DNA of 51,212 bases. Source: Magnetococcales bacterium WMHbin3. Lineage in GTDB: Bacteria; Pseudomonadota; Magnetococcia; Magnetococcales; Magnetaquicoccaceae. Below the pieces are notes generated by a model. That model was not told the origin of the DNA. It saw nothing but the letters and a program-made list of their open reading frames with translations, and did no database searches. Positions 26,640-35,536 of the stretch are shown here, piece by piece. The translations under genes and the position numbers were made by a program. Within the stretch, counting starts at the first letter, position 1. Each line of letters starts with the position of its first letter. Location: assembly GCA_002753185.1 (NCBI GenBank), contig PDZX01000027.1, forward strand, positions 1-51,212, written 5' to 3'.

Positions 26640-26805
26640 GAGGCCATGCGTGCTCTGGCCTGTCGCCTCTATACCCTCTGCGAGCGCAAAGGCTGGGCCG
26701 GAGGATGCCCGCGCCTGCAACGCACTGGTCACTGCCTGGAGTGGGATCGAACAGGTCTCCCGTCAGGTGGGCATCATTGGCACGCAAACGGTGTTGGATG
26801 TGTGA
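26640..26805 (+). pseudogene. Fragment of a DUF1156-type methyltransferase C-terminus, frameshifted
   Basis: Bases 26640-26699 encode [20 protein letters not shown]. After one extra base the next frame continues [19 protein letters not shown] and ends with TGA at 26803-26805. The combined reading ([22 protein letters not shown]) is what I recall as the end of DUF1156 proteins, DNA methyltransferases found in phage-defence clusters. Only this end survives, so it is a remnant of a larger system. The identification is from memory. The rest of the 450-base gap 26366-26815 holds the repeat copy and unassigned sequence (26500-26639). Confidence 0.5.
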
Positions 26806-26815
26806 GGAGACAGCC

Positions 26816-27094
26816 ATGTTGAAGAGCTATGAAGCCATTGTTGACCAGGGAAAAATCGAATGGCTCTCTGGTCCTCCCCCCGGAGAGCGGTTTCGGGTGG
26901 TTGTGGTGGTTGAACAGCCGGGCAGAGGGATCCAGACGCCACCCAAAAAAAAGAGATTTCCGCCGCCTGAACTTAAAGGCAGCGTAAGATATCTTGGCGA
27001 CCTTCTGGAACCGGTCATTTCCGAGGAGGAGTGGGAAGCCTCTCTGGAACGCACGGCACGTCAAATTGCCGGTGATCCGGAGGCTTTCAAATGA
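26816..27094 (+). CDS. Putative antitoxin of a PIN-domain toxin
   Basis: The 92-residue product has a short beta-rich N-terminal part ([20 protein letters not shown]), a basic proline-rich middle ([10 protein letters not shown]) and an acidic helical C-terminus ([17 protein letters not shown]), the usual DNA-binding plus toxin-wrapping plan. Its stop overlaps the PIN gene start (ATGA). The family is not certain from sequence alone; the call rests on size, order and coupling. A GAGGAG site precedes the ATG at 26816. Confidence 0.75.
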   Translation: MLKSYEAIVDQGKIEWLSGPPPGERFRVVVVVEQPGRGIQTPPKKKRFPPPELKGSVRYLGDLLEPVISEEEWEASLERTARQIAGDPEAFK

Positions 27095-27507
27095 GTTCGG
27101 GGATCCTGTTGCTGGACACGCATATCTGGATTTGGTGGGTTGAGCAGGATCCACGCCTGCCCACGGCTTTGCAAGAGAAATTGGATGAGCATGAGGGGGT
27201 TTTGGCTGTATCCGCCGTGACGATCTACGAACTCATCACCCTGGTGCGTAAAAATCGTATCGCGTTGAATCAGCCTGCCGATGCATGGATTGAGCGCGCC
27301 ACCCGTGGTGCGGATATCGAAATCATTCCACTCGACGGATCGATTGCCGAACAAGCCGGGAATCTTCCCTTTCACCATGGGGATCCCATGGATCGCCTCA
27401 TCATGGCCACGGCAATCTGCCGGAATACCCTGCTTGCCAGCATGGATAGTCAGTTTCCCCATTACGAGGCACTTGCCGGACGCCTGATTTCCGACAAGGA
27501 TTGGTAA
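27091..27507 (+). CDS. PIN-domain ribonuclease toxin (VapC-like)
   Basis: The 138-residue product opens with LLLDTHIWIWW (first catalytic Asp). It carries the second acidic residue in SAVTIYELITL and the third group in HHGDPMDRLIMATA, the pattern of PIN toxins of the type II class. Such toxins cut tRNA or rRNA when the antitoxin is lost. It is translationally coupled to the antitoxin gene, and the module sits between two copies of an 89-bp repeat. Confidence 0.92.
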   Translation: MSSGILLLDTHIWIWWVEQDPRLPTALQEKLDEHEGVLAVSAVTIYELITLVRKNRIALNQPADAWIERATRGADIEIIPLDGSIAEQAGNLPFHHGDPMDRLIMATAICRNTLLASMDSQFPHYEALAGRLISDKDW

Positions 27508-27549
27508 TCTCCAGATTCATGAAAAAAATATTGCTGATTCTTGATCAGG

Positions 27550-27638
27550 CAGTGTATCGATTGTGCCCGGTCGGGTCAATCCGTCCGTTTCGTTCCCTCC
27601 GCATGCCAGACATTGCCCTCGCGGCAATCTGATGGCAC
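27550..27638 (+). repeat. 89-bp direct repeat, copy 2
   Basis: This is the second copy of the repeat at 26411-26499. It holds a perfect hairpin ATTGCC-ctcgc-GGCAAT (27612-27628). It lies 48 bases upstream of the large kinase gene and so may lie in its leader. Confidence 0.88.
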
Positions 27639-27686
27639 ACTGAATCCTCGTTCAGGCCTCGTAATCCACAAGCCGGGTCCAAGCCG

Positions 27687-30600
27687 ATGAATTCCATCCT
27701 GATCGTCGAAGACTCCAGCAGCTTCGCCGCCCTCTTGAAGAGCCGCATCCAGGCCGTTCTGGCCGTCGAGGTGATGGTGGCGCGCAGCTTCAAGGAGGCC
27801 AGGGCGCTTCTGGAACGCAGCTCCGACCGCTTCTTCCTCGGCGTCCTCGACCTCCACCTCCCAGACGCCATGCAGGGGGAGATCGTCGATCTCCTGGTCC
27901 ATTACAACATTCCGAGCATCGTCCTCACCGGCGCATACAAGAAAGAGTTGCAGGAGACCATCCTCCACAAGGGGATGCTCGACTATTTCATCAAGGACAA
28001 TCCCAGGGTGGTGGATTCCGTCATCCACGCCATCGAACGGGTCCGGAAAAACAAACTGGTCCGCATCCTGGTCGTGGACGACTCCCGCGCCGCGCGCCAT
28101 GCCATCTGCCGACTGCTCGGCAGGTACGGCTTCTCCATCCTCGACGCCGATGGCGGGGTGGCGGGACTGCAATGCATCGCCCAACAAAAGGTCCACCTGG
28201 TCATCACCGACTATCAGATGCCGGGCATGGACGGCCTCGCCTTCGTCAAGAAACTCCGCTCCGACCACTCCCGCGACGAACTGGCCGTCATCGGACTCTC
28301 CTCCCTCAGCGACGCCGAACTGGCCACCCGCTTCATCAAGGCCGGCGCCAACGACTTTCTCGTCAAGCCGTTCCAACCCGAGGAGCTGCTCTGCCGGGTC
28401 TATCAGAACCTGGAAAACATCGAAGGCTACCTGGCCATCACCCGCCTGCTCGACCGTCACCAGGCGATCCTGAGCCAGGCCCTGGACGCCATCATCACCA
28501 CCGACTCCCAGGGGCGGGTGCTGGAATTCAATCCGGCTGCCGAGCAGTTGTTCGGATTCTCCAAGGGGGTGCTCCTGGGTCGCTCCATCGCCGACTTCAT
28601 CATCCCGGAACCCCTGCGCGCCACCCACCAGAAAGGCTTGACCATGCAGGCCGCCAGGGGGGTCGATGCCCCCAGGTTGCAGCGGCGCATGGAATTCCCC
28701 GGCATGCGCGCCGATGGTCAGAATATCGACCTGCAAATCTCCCTGACCTCGCTGGTTCATGAGGGAGAGGTGAATTTCACCGCTTTCTTGCAGGATGTGA
28801 CGGATAAAAAGCAACTATTGAAATCATTGGAGGAGACCCTGGCGGTCGCGGAGTCGGCCAACGTGGCCAAGAGCGAGTTCATCGCCAACATGAGCCACGA
28901 AATCCGCACCCCCATGAACGCCGTGCTGGGTTTCGCCGAACTGGCCCTCAAGGCCGAGCTGCCGCCCAGGGTGCGGGATTATCTGGAAAAGATCGACAAC
29001 GCCTCCCACTCCCTGATGGGGGTGATCAGCGATCTTCTCGATTTTTCCAAGCTGGAGGCGGGTCAGATGTCGCTGGATCCGGTGCCGTTCGACATCCAGC
29101 CTTTGCTGGAGCGGTTGGCGGATCTGTTCAGCCAGCAGGTGGCGGACAAGCGGATCGAGTTGGTATTCCTGTTGACCAACGCGCCGGACTGCGTGCTGTT
29201 CGGGGATGTGATCCGTCTGGAGCAGGTGCTGATCAATCTGATCCGCAACGCGGTGAAGTTCACGGAAAAAGGGACCATCGCGGTGGTCATCGACGCGGTT
29301 CTGCTGGAAGATGGGGGGGTGCGGATCGGTTGCCGGGTGCGCGATACCGGAATCGGGGTGGATCCGGCCATGCTTCCGCGGTTGTTCGCCCCCTTTGTGC
29401 AGGCCGACGGCTCCACCACCCGCAAGTACGGCGGGACCGGGTTGGGATTGACCATTTGCCGGCGTCTGATCAACTTGATGGGCGGACGGATGTGGGCCGA
29501 CAGCCGGCCCGGCGAGGGGAGCGAGTTCGCCTTCGAGGTGAGCGTCGGCTATCACGGACCCAACCGTCGCGCCAGGCCGGCCTTGCCGATCGAGATGTGG
29601 GGATCCAGGGTGTTGGTGGTGGACGACAATCCCCTGGTGCGCGAGGCGCTGTGCGGCCAGTTGCGGGAGTTGCTGCTGGAGCCGGAGGCGGTGGAGAGCG
29701 CGGAAGCGGCCATGACGGAGGTGCTGCGGGCCAATGGCGGCGGCGGGGAGATGTCGCCCTATGGTTGCGTGCTGCTGGACTGGAGGATGCCGGACAAGGA
29801 TGGGGAGGTGTTGGCGGTGGAGATGCGGGCCGCGCTGGATGCGTTGGCCCCTGGCGCGGTGACGCCCCGGATCTTTCTGATGCCCCCCTTTGGCATGGCG
29901 GATCTGCCGGGACGCGGCGAGCGGTTCGGGGTGGATGGCTGCCTGGACAAGCCGGTCACGCGGGCACGCCTGGTGCGGGGTTTGAGCGCCGCGGAGGATG
30001 GGAGCGGCGGGCAGTTGGAGCGCCGGCGGGCGCGGGTGCTGGGCCGCGAGGAGGAGACCGGGATTCGCATCGGCGGCGCGCGGATCTTGCTGGCGGTGGG
30101 GAGCGGGGTCACGTTGGGGATCGCCCGCGAACTCCTGGAACGGGTGGGACTGGTGGTGGACGTGGCCAGGGAGGCCGGAGAGGCGCTGGCAATGGCCGCC
30201 CGTTATTCCTATCACGCCGTGCTGCTGGATTGGCATCTGCCCGGCGGCGAGGGCGCGGCGCTTTTGGCCGGTTTGCGCCAGACCACGCGGGAACGGGAGA
30301 TCCCGGTGATCGTCATGCTGGCCAATGAGGGGTGGGAGGAGCAGAAGGCCAGCCGGGAGGCCGGGGCACGGGATCATGTGTCGCTGCCGTTGCGCGCCGA
30401 GCGGATGTATGGGGTAATGGTCAACCGGATCCCGCCGTGGTCCGGAGAGGAGCCGGAGATCGTCGAGGAGTTGGCCAGGGTTTCCGGGTTGGATGTGGTG
30501 GCCGGGCTGGAGCGGGTGGGGGGCAAGGAGGATCTCTATCGGCGTTTGCTGAGTCGTTTTTGTCGGGAATTCGCCGGGTTGGCCGGAGGGGAGATGGACC

Positions 30601-32696
30601 CGGACCAGGCCGTCGCGCGGGTGCATGCGGTGGGGGGCGCGGCGCGTCATTTGGGGGCCATCACGCTCTCCGAGGCGGCGCGTCAACTGGAGGGGGCGTT
30701 GCGGGGCGCCGATCCGGTGGAGCGTCAGGCGGCATCGATGAGCTTCGTCAATCGGCTGCGGGGGGTGTTGCGCGGGTTGTGGCCAGGGTTCGGCGCGGAG
30801 GGGGAAAAGCGTGCGCCGGCGCGGGTCATCGAGGCGCCGGATCTGGGGCAGGTGACCTGGCTTCTGGCCGGGTTGCGGGATCGCCTGGTCCATTTCTCCA
30901 TCGAGGTGGAGCCTTGGTTGCCTGAGTTGGAGGCGCTGCTTGCCCAGACCGGGGCCGCGTTCACCGTGCGGGAACTGGCCAAACAGATCGGGTGGTATCA
31001 TTTCGACGAGGCGTTGGCCCTGGTGGAGGAGTTGCGGTTGGCCTTCGGCTGTGACCTGCCGCCGGTCGCGGTGGATGAGCGGCCCGGGCAGCCCGAACGG
31101 ATCCTGATCGTGGACGATCAGCCGGACAACGTGGAGCTGCTCAAGGCGATTTTGAGCGATTACCGGCGGATGGTGGCCCTCTCCGGCCAGCAGGCGTTGC
31201 GGGCCGCGCATGCCGGCGAGCCGCCGGACCTGATCCTGCTGGACATCATGATGCCGGAGATGAACGGTTACGAGGTGTGCCGGCGGTTGCAGGAGGATGC
31301 GCGCACCAGGGGGATTCCGGTGATCTTCGTGTCGGCCAAGAAACAGGTGACCGACGAGACCGAGGGCTTTGCCCTGGGTGGGGTGGATTACATCACCAAG
31401 CCGTTTCACGGCGAGATCGTCAAGCGGCGGGTGATGACCCATCTGGAGTTGCGGCGCCATCGCGTCGCCCTGGAGGAGGAGGTGCGGGTGCGCACCCTGG
31501 AGTTGCAGGTGGCCAGGGAGGAGGCCGAGCGGGCCAGGGATGCCGCCGAGTCGGGCAATCGGGCCAAATCGACCTTTCTGGCGCACATGAGCCATGAAAT
31601 CCGCACGCCGTTGAATGCCATTCTGGGGGTCAACGAACTGCTGGGCGAGACCGACGCCACGTCGGAGCAGCGGCAGTATCTGGAGATGTCGCGCAAGGCG
31701 AGCGAGTCGCTGTTGGCGCTGGTGAATGACGTATTGGATTTTTCCAAGATCGAGGCGAATCAGTTCGACCTGGAGCGCTCCTGTTTCGATCTGCATGCCC
31801 TGGTGCGGGGTGCGGTGGAGATCCTGGCGATTCAGGCGCGGGATCGGGGGTTGCGCATGGGGTGTCGGCTGGCGGCGGATCTGCCGAGGCATGTGGTGGG
31901 GGATCCCAACCGGTTGCGGCAGATTTTGTTGAATGTGATGGGCAACGCGGTGAAGTTCACCCTGGCGGGCGAGGTGGAGGCGAGGGTGACGCCGGTGGAG
32001 GAGGGGCGGATTCGTTTCGCCATCGCCGACACCGGGATCGGGATCCCGGAGGACAAGCTGGAGACCATTTTCCAGCCGTTCCGGCAGGCCGACCTTTCGA
32101 CGACCCGGCAGTACGGCGGATCCGGGTTGGGGTTGTCGATTTGCGCGCTGCTGGTGGAGCACATGGGGGGCCGGATCCGTGTGGAGAGCACCGTGGGCAA
32201 GGGGAGTGTGTTCGATTTCACGCTGGTTTTGCCGACGCCGGTGGCGGATCAGGAGTTGCCGGTGGTGGCCGTGGTGCGCCAGGCGAACCGGGAGCGGAGC
32301 GCGAGCGAGACCGGGGAGCGCTCCTTGTCGATTCTGGTGGCCGAGGATTCGGAGGACAATCGGATCCTGTTGCGCGCCTTCCTGCGGAGTGGCGGCCATC
32401 GCTTGGATTTCGCCGAGAACGGCGAGGTGGCCTGGGAGAAGTTCCGCCAGCATCGCTATGACATCGTGCTGATGGATTTGCAGATGCCGATTCTGGATGG
32501 CTACGCCACCACCCGCCGGATCCGCGCCTGGGAGCGGGAGCACGGGATCGAGCCGGTTCCGGTGATTGCCCTGACCGCCCATGCCATGCAGGAGGCCGCC
32601 GTCGATGCCATGGAGGCCGGGTGTGACTATTATTTGTCCAAGCCCATCGCCAAGAAGCGTCTTGTGGAGGTGTTGCGGGAGTTCGCCGGCAGGTAG
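27687..32696 (+). CDS. Double hybrid sensor histidine kinase with six receiver domains
   Basis: This 1669-residue soluble protein contains, in order: REC (1-~118), REC (~126-245; TDYQMPGMDG), PAS (~260-370), HisKA (NMSHEIRTPMN, ~401), HATPase (to ~600; GTGLGLTIC), REC (~638-755; LLDWRMPDKDG), a degenerate REC (~796-910), an HPt-like domain (VHAVGGAARHLG, His near 979), REC (~1136-1250; LLDIMMPEMNG), a second HisKA (HMSHEIRTPLN, ~1300), HATPase (~1400-1510; GSGLGLSIC) and REC (~1546-1665; LMDLQMPILDG). No membrane segment is present, so signals arrive through the receivers or PAS. In REC4 the acidic pair is replaced by AVGSG, so it probably cannot be phosphorylated. The arrangement looks like two hybrid kinases fused head to tail. 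The ATG at 27687 opens the first REC. Confidence 0.95.
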   Translation: MNSILIVEDSSSFAALLKSRIQAVLAVEVMVARSFKEARALLERSSDRFFLGVLDLHLPDAMQGEIVDLLVHYNIPSIVLTGAYKKELQETILHKGMLDYFIKDNPRVVDSVIHAIERVRKNKLVRILVVDDSRAARHAICRLLGRYGFSILDADGGVAGLQCIAQQKVHLVITDYQMPGMDGLAFVKKLRSDHSRDELAVIGLSSLSDAELATRFIKAGANDFLVKPFQPEELLCRVYQNLENIEGYLAITRLLDRHQAILSQALDAIITTDSQGRVLEFNPAAEQLFGFSKGVLLGRSIADFIIPEPLRATHQKGLTMQAARGVDAPRLQRRMEFPGMRADGQNIDLQISLTSLVHEGEVNFTAFLQDVTDKKQLLKSLEETLAVAESANVAKSEFIANMSHEIRTPMNAVLGFAELALKAELPPRVRDYLEKIDNASHSLMGVISDLLDFSKLEAGQMSLDPVPFDIQPLLERLADLFSQQVADKRIELVFLLTNAPDCVLFGDVIRLEQVLINLIRNAVKFTEKGTIAVVIDAVLLEDGGVRIGCRVRDTGIGVDPAMLPRLFAPFVQADGSTTRKYGGTGLGLTICRRLINLMGGRMWADSRPGEGSEFAFEVSVGYHGPNRRARPALPIEMWGSRVLVVDDNPLVREALCGQLRELLLEPEAVESAEAAMTEVLRANGGGGEMSPYGCVLLDWRMPDKDGEVLAVEMRAALDALAPGAVTPRIFLMPPFGMADLPGRGERFGVDGCLDKPVTRARLVRGLSAAEDGSGGQLERRRARVLGREEETGIRIGGARILLAVGSGVTLGIARELLERVGLVVDVAREAGEALAMAARYSYHAVLLDWHLPGGEGAALLAGLRQTTREREIPVIVMLANEGWEEQKASREAGARDHVSLPLRAERMYGVMVNRIPPWSGEEPEIVEELARVSGLDVVAGLERVGGKEDLYRRLLSRFCREFAGLAGGEMDPDQAVARVHAVGGAARHLGAITLSEAARQLEGALRGADPVERQAASMSFVNRLRGVLRGLWPGFGAEGEKRAPARVIEAPDLGQVTWLLAGLRDRLVHFSIEVEPWLPELEALLAQTGAAFTVRELAKQIGWYHFDEALALVEELRLAFGCDLPPVAVDERPGQPERILIVDDQPDNVELLKAILSDYRRMVALSGQQALRAAHAGEPPDLILLDIMMPEMNGYEVCRRLQEDARTRGIPVIFVSAKKQVTDETEGFALGGVDYITKPFHGEIVKRRVMTHLELRRHRVALEEEVRVRTLELQVAREEAERARDAAESGNRAKSTFLAHMSHEIRTPLNAILGVNELLGETDATSEQRQYLEMSRKASESLLALVNDVLDFSKIEANQFDLERSCFDLHALVRGAVEILAIQARDRGLRMGCRLAADLPRHVVGDPNRLRQILLNVMGNAVKFTLAGEVEARVTPVEEGRIRFAIADTGIGIPEDKLETIFQPFRQADLSTTRQYGGSGLGLSICALLVEHMGGRIRVESTVGKGSVFDFTLVLPTPVADQELPVVAVVRQANRERSASETGERSLSILVAEDSEDNRILLRAFLRSGGHRLDFAENGEVAWEKFRQHRYDIVLMDLQMPILDGYATTRRIRAWEREHGIEPVPVIALTAHAMQEAAVDAMEAGCDYYLSKPIAKKRLVEVLREFAGR

Positions 32697-32715
32697 GCCG
32701 GGGAGAGGGAGGAGC

Positions 32716-34146
32716 ATGACGGCGCATCGTCCGGATCACAATCACCTGGTGGCCTTGTCCCATGCGTTGGCGTTGATCGAGGCGGGGCGGTTCGACCGCG
32801 CCGAGGGGATCGGGCTGCGGGTGGCCGGGGAGGATGGGGAGTACGCGGACGCCTGGTTCATCGCCGGGGTGGCGGCGGCCCGGCAGGGCAGGCACGCCGA
32901 GGCGGTGGAGCGCCTGGAGCGGGCCATCGGGTTGCAGCCAGGCGTTTCCGAGTATTTTAATAATTGCGGGGTCAGTCGCAATGCTCTTGGAATGGATGAG
33001 AAGGCTTTGAGTGATTTCGAGACCGCCCTGGCCCTGAATCCAGCCGATTATAGCGCTCATGCCAATCGTGGCAGATTGTTGCTCAAAAATGGGGATGCGC
33101 AACAAGCCTTATTGTCGATCCGGCGCGCTCGGGAGTTGCGTCCGGGGGATGCGGAGCTGATGGGGGACGAAGCCGTGATCCGCATGGCCCACCGCGAGCT
33201 GGAAGAGGCCCTGAGCCTGTACGAGCAGGCGTTGCGGATCGCCCCGGAGGATGCGGAGATCCGTTTCAATTACAGCCGCGCCCTGCTCATGGCGGGCCGC
33301 TATGCCGAGGGGTGGCGGGAGAACGAGTGGCGTTGGCGGGCCAGGCATTACCGGGGGGTGATGCGTCCCTTTCCGGCCCCGCTGTGGGCCGGGGAGCCGT
33401 TGGCGGGCAGACGCATCGTCATGCTTTCCGAGCAGGGGTTCGGGGACGCCTTGCAGTTCATCCGCTATGCCGCCGTGCTCCAGGGGCTGGGTGCTGCGGT
33501 GGGGGTCACCTGTCGTCCGGAGTTGACCCGGTTGTTCCGGGTTGCGCGGGGGGTGGACTGGGCATTGGAACTGGAGAAAACATTGCCGGAGGTGGATTTC
33601 TGCATTCCCATGTGGAGCCTGCCCCTGGTGCTGGGGACCGTGCCGGAAACCATTCCCGAAGCCCGTTGTCTGACCGTTGCGCCAGGCCCTTTGCCCGAAG
33701 TGGCGAAAACCGGGTATGAGGTGGGGTTGGTGTGGTCCGGCAACAACCGGCGGGATTTTCGTTTCGCCGATCTGGAGCCGTTGCTGGCCGTGGAGGGGGT
33801 GGCGTTTCACAGCTTGCAGGTGGGTCCCCAGGCGGCCTTGGCCAGGGAGCGGGGTGTGCGCGACTGGTCGTCCCGATTGAGCGATTTCGCGGATACGGCG
33901 GCCATCCTGAGCCAGATGGACCTGCTGATCACCATCGACACCGCCGCAGCCCATCTGGCGGGAGGGCTGGGGGTGCCGTTCTGGCTGTTCACCCATGTCA
34001 CCGCCGATTGGCGTTGGGGGTGGCGCGGCGACTCCACCCCCTGGTATCCGGGGGCACGGCTGTTCCGGCAGCATCGGCGCGGGGTGTGGGGGGATGTGGC
34101 GGTCGAGATGGCGACCGCCTTGCGAAAGGAGCTTGCGCATGGATGA
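32716..34146 (+). CDS. TPR protein with C-terminal glycosyltransferase-like domain
   Basis: Of 476 residues, the first ~210 are TPR repeats (ADAWFIAGVAAARQGRHAEA, LERAIGLQPGVSEYFNN, FETALALNPADYSAHAN). The rest resembles the GT-9/ADP-heptose transferase-like fold seen after TPRs (MLSEQGFGDALQFIRYAAVL, GLVWSGNNRRDFR, MDLLITIDTAAAHLAGGLG, WRGDSTPWYPGARLFR). It starts 19 bases after the kinase, with GGAGGAG before the ATG. Such proteins act in glycan or flagellin glycosylation; the acceptor is unknown. Its stop overlaps the next start by 8 bases. Confidence 0.87.
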   Translation: MTAHRPDHNHLVALSHALALIEAGRFDRAEGIGLRVAGEDGEYADAWFIAGVAAARQGRHAEAVERLERAIGLQPGVSEYFNNCGVSRNALGMDEKALSDFETALALNPADYSAHANRGRLLLKNGDAQQALLSIRRARELRPGDAELMGDEAVIRMAHRELEEALSLYEQALRIAPEDAEIRFNYSRALLMAGRYAEGWRENEWRWRARHYRGVMRPFPAPLWAGEPLAGRRIVMLSEQGFGDALQFIRYAAVLQGLGAAVGVTCRPELTRLFRVARGVDWALELEKTLPEVDFCIPMWSLPLVLGTVPETIPEARCLTVAPGPLPEVAKTGYEVGLVWSGNNRRDFRFADLEPLLAVEGVAFHSLQVGPQAALARERGVRDWSSRLSDFADTAAILSQMDLLITIDTAAAHLAGGLGVPFWLFTHVTADWRWGWRGDSTPWYPGARLFRQHRRGVWGDVAVEMATALRKELAHG

Positions 34147-34633
34147 TGGGGCATCACGGGGTCCGTTGGCAGATCTGATCCAGCGCGTGGCCGGTCATTT
34201 TCTGGAGCATCCCGTCAGCAAGGCGGCCAGACTGCATCGGGAGTGGAGCCGTTGTGTCGGGGCGCGGGTGGCGCGCCATTCCGAACCGCAAACCTTGCGC
34301 AACGGTCTTCTCACCGTGCGGGTGGACTCCTCGGTCTGGCTGACGGAGCTGACCTATCTGGCCCCCGGCATTCTGGAAAAACTGCGCGAGCGTCTGCCGC
34401 CGGACACCACGTTGCGGGAGATTCGCTTCAAGCAAGGCTCACTGCGCACCGTTCCCCCCTGGCTCCAGGAAAAGCCCGCCGCGCCCGCGCTTCCTCCCTC
34501 CCTGCCCGAGGAGCGGGAACGCGCCGTTGCCCTGACCGCCCCGATCACCGATCCCGCGTTGCGCGAGGTGATGACCCGGTTGTTCATCACCGATCAGGTG
34601 GCCAAACGGCACCACGCCTCGCGGAAGGAGTGA
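34139..34633 (+). CDS. DciA-like DUF721 protein
   Basis: The 164-residue product has the DUF721 core: REWSRCVGARVARHSEP, then LRNGLLTVRVDSSVWLTEL and LPPDTTLREIRFKQGS. DUF721 proteins are related to DciA, which loads the replicative helicase in bacteria lacking DnaC. It is placed oddly inside a glycan operon, overlapping the preceding gene and 6 bases before the deacetylase gene. The ATG at 34139 gives the family start. Confidence 0.82.
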   Translation: MDDGASRGPLADLIQRVAGHFLEHPVSKAARLHREWSRCVGARVARHSEPQTLRNGLLTVRVDSSVWLTELTYLAPGILEKLRERLPPDTTLREIRFKQGSLRTVPPWLQEKPAAPALPPSLPEERERAVALTAPITDPALREVMTRLFITDQVAKRHHASRKE

Positions 34634-34639
34634 AGCGTC

Positions 34640-35536
34640 ATGCGCCGGATGCTCTATCGCCGCTTTCCGGGCCTGGCCCGCCGCCGCTACGCGCAACTCT
34701 GCCGGGAACGGCTCGCCATTGGCAAGACCCGACACATCTACCTGCTCTCCTTCGACTGCGACAACCCGGAGGATCTCCCGGCCCTGCGCTCTCTGCTCCC
34801 CTTGCTGGACGAACTGGCCATCCGCGTTGCCATCGCCGCCCCCGGCGAGATCCTGCAATGCGATCCGGCCTTTTTCCGGCACTTGCACGAGGAGGGCCAC
34901 GAACTCATGGGGCACGGCTGGCGGCAACACTCGGCCATTCGTGACGGCCAGTATCTCAGCACGTTGTATTATCACAAGCTGACCGACGCGCAACTGGACG
35001 AGGAGATCACCCGCAGCGGCGAGGCCGTGGCCTCCCTGACCGGTTCCCCCCCCGCCGGTTTTCGCATCCCCCATTTCGGCCACAGCAACACCCCGGAGGA
35101 ACTGCACCGGGTCCACTCCCGGCTGCCGCCCCTGGGCATCGCCTACTCCAGTTCCACCCTGCCGCGCATGGCCATCCGTCACGGCCCTCTCTATGCGGCG
35201 CGGGAGGACCTGCTGGAACTCCCCATCTCCCCCTCGTTCCGCGAACCGACCGCCATCCTGGACACCTTCAGCCACGGCTTCGATCCTCGCGCCAGGCCGG
35301 GCAAGGGTTTCCAGGAGTATCACGCCGAGTTCATGCGTCTGCTCGACTATGCCCGGCGCAAACCGGCCTGGGTCTTCAACCTCTATTGCGACCCTTCCCA
35401 GGCCGCCGGCATGCAGGGGTGGTGGGAGAAAACCATCCGCGCGGCCCACGCGCACGGTTTTTCCTTTCAAACCCTCGACCAATTCCGTAAACAGTATGCT
35501 GTCAACCCGGCAACTCCAGCGTCCCTTCGCCCATGA
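34640..35536 (+). CDS. Polysaccharide deacetylase-family protein
   Basis: The 298-residue product has the NodB-fold opening LLSFDCDNPEDLPALRSLL (S-F-D-C-D, where carbohydrate esterase family 4 has T-F-D-D), the metal-site helix HEEGHELMGHGWRQHS (H-x-x-x-x-H region) and the barrel motif AGFRIPHFG. These enzymes deacetylate N-acetyl sugars or related groups on surface polysaccharides; the second metal Asp is replaced by Cys-Asp, so the fine chemistry is uncertain. There is no signal peptide, which suggests cytoplasmic action on a precursor. Its stop overlaps the next gene. Confidence 0.82.
   Translation: MRRMLYRRFPGLARRRYAQLCRERLAIGKTRHIYLLSFDCDNPEDLPALRSLLPLLDELAIRVAIAAPGEILQCDPAFFRHLHEEGHELMGHGWRQHSAIRDGQYLSTLYYHKLTDAQLDEEITRSGEAVASLTGSPPAGFRIPHFGHSNTPEELHRVHSRLPPLGIAYSSSTLPRMAIRHGPLYAAREDLLELPISPSFREPTAILDTFSHGFDPRARPGKGFQEYHAEFMRLLDYARRKPAWVFNLYCDPSQAAGMQGWWEKTIRAAHAHGFSFQTLDQFRKQYAVNPATPASLRP

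Noticed and set aside
26057..26647. Extended 196-residue version of the HigA-like protein
   Set aside because: The family match begins at the ATG at 26365; the upstream part crosses the 89-bp repeat and has no domain.
28824..32717. 1297-codon open frame on the minus strand
   Set aside because: It is antisense to the double hybrid kinase, has a low-complexity His/Pro/Gln-rich composition and no recognisable domain.
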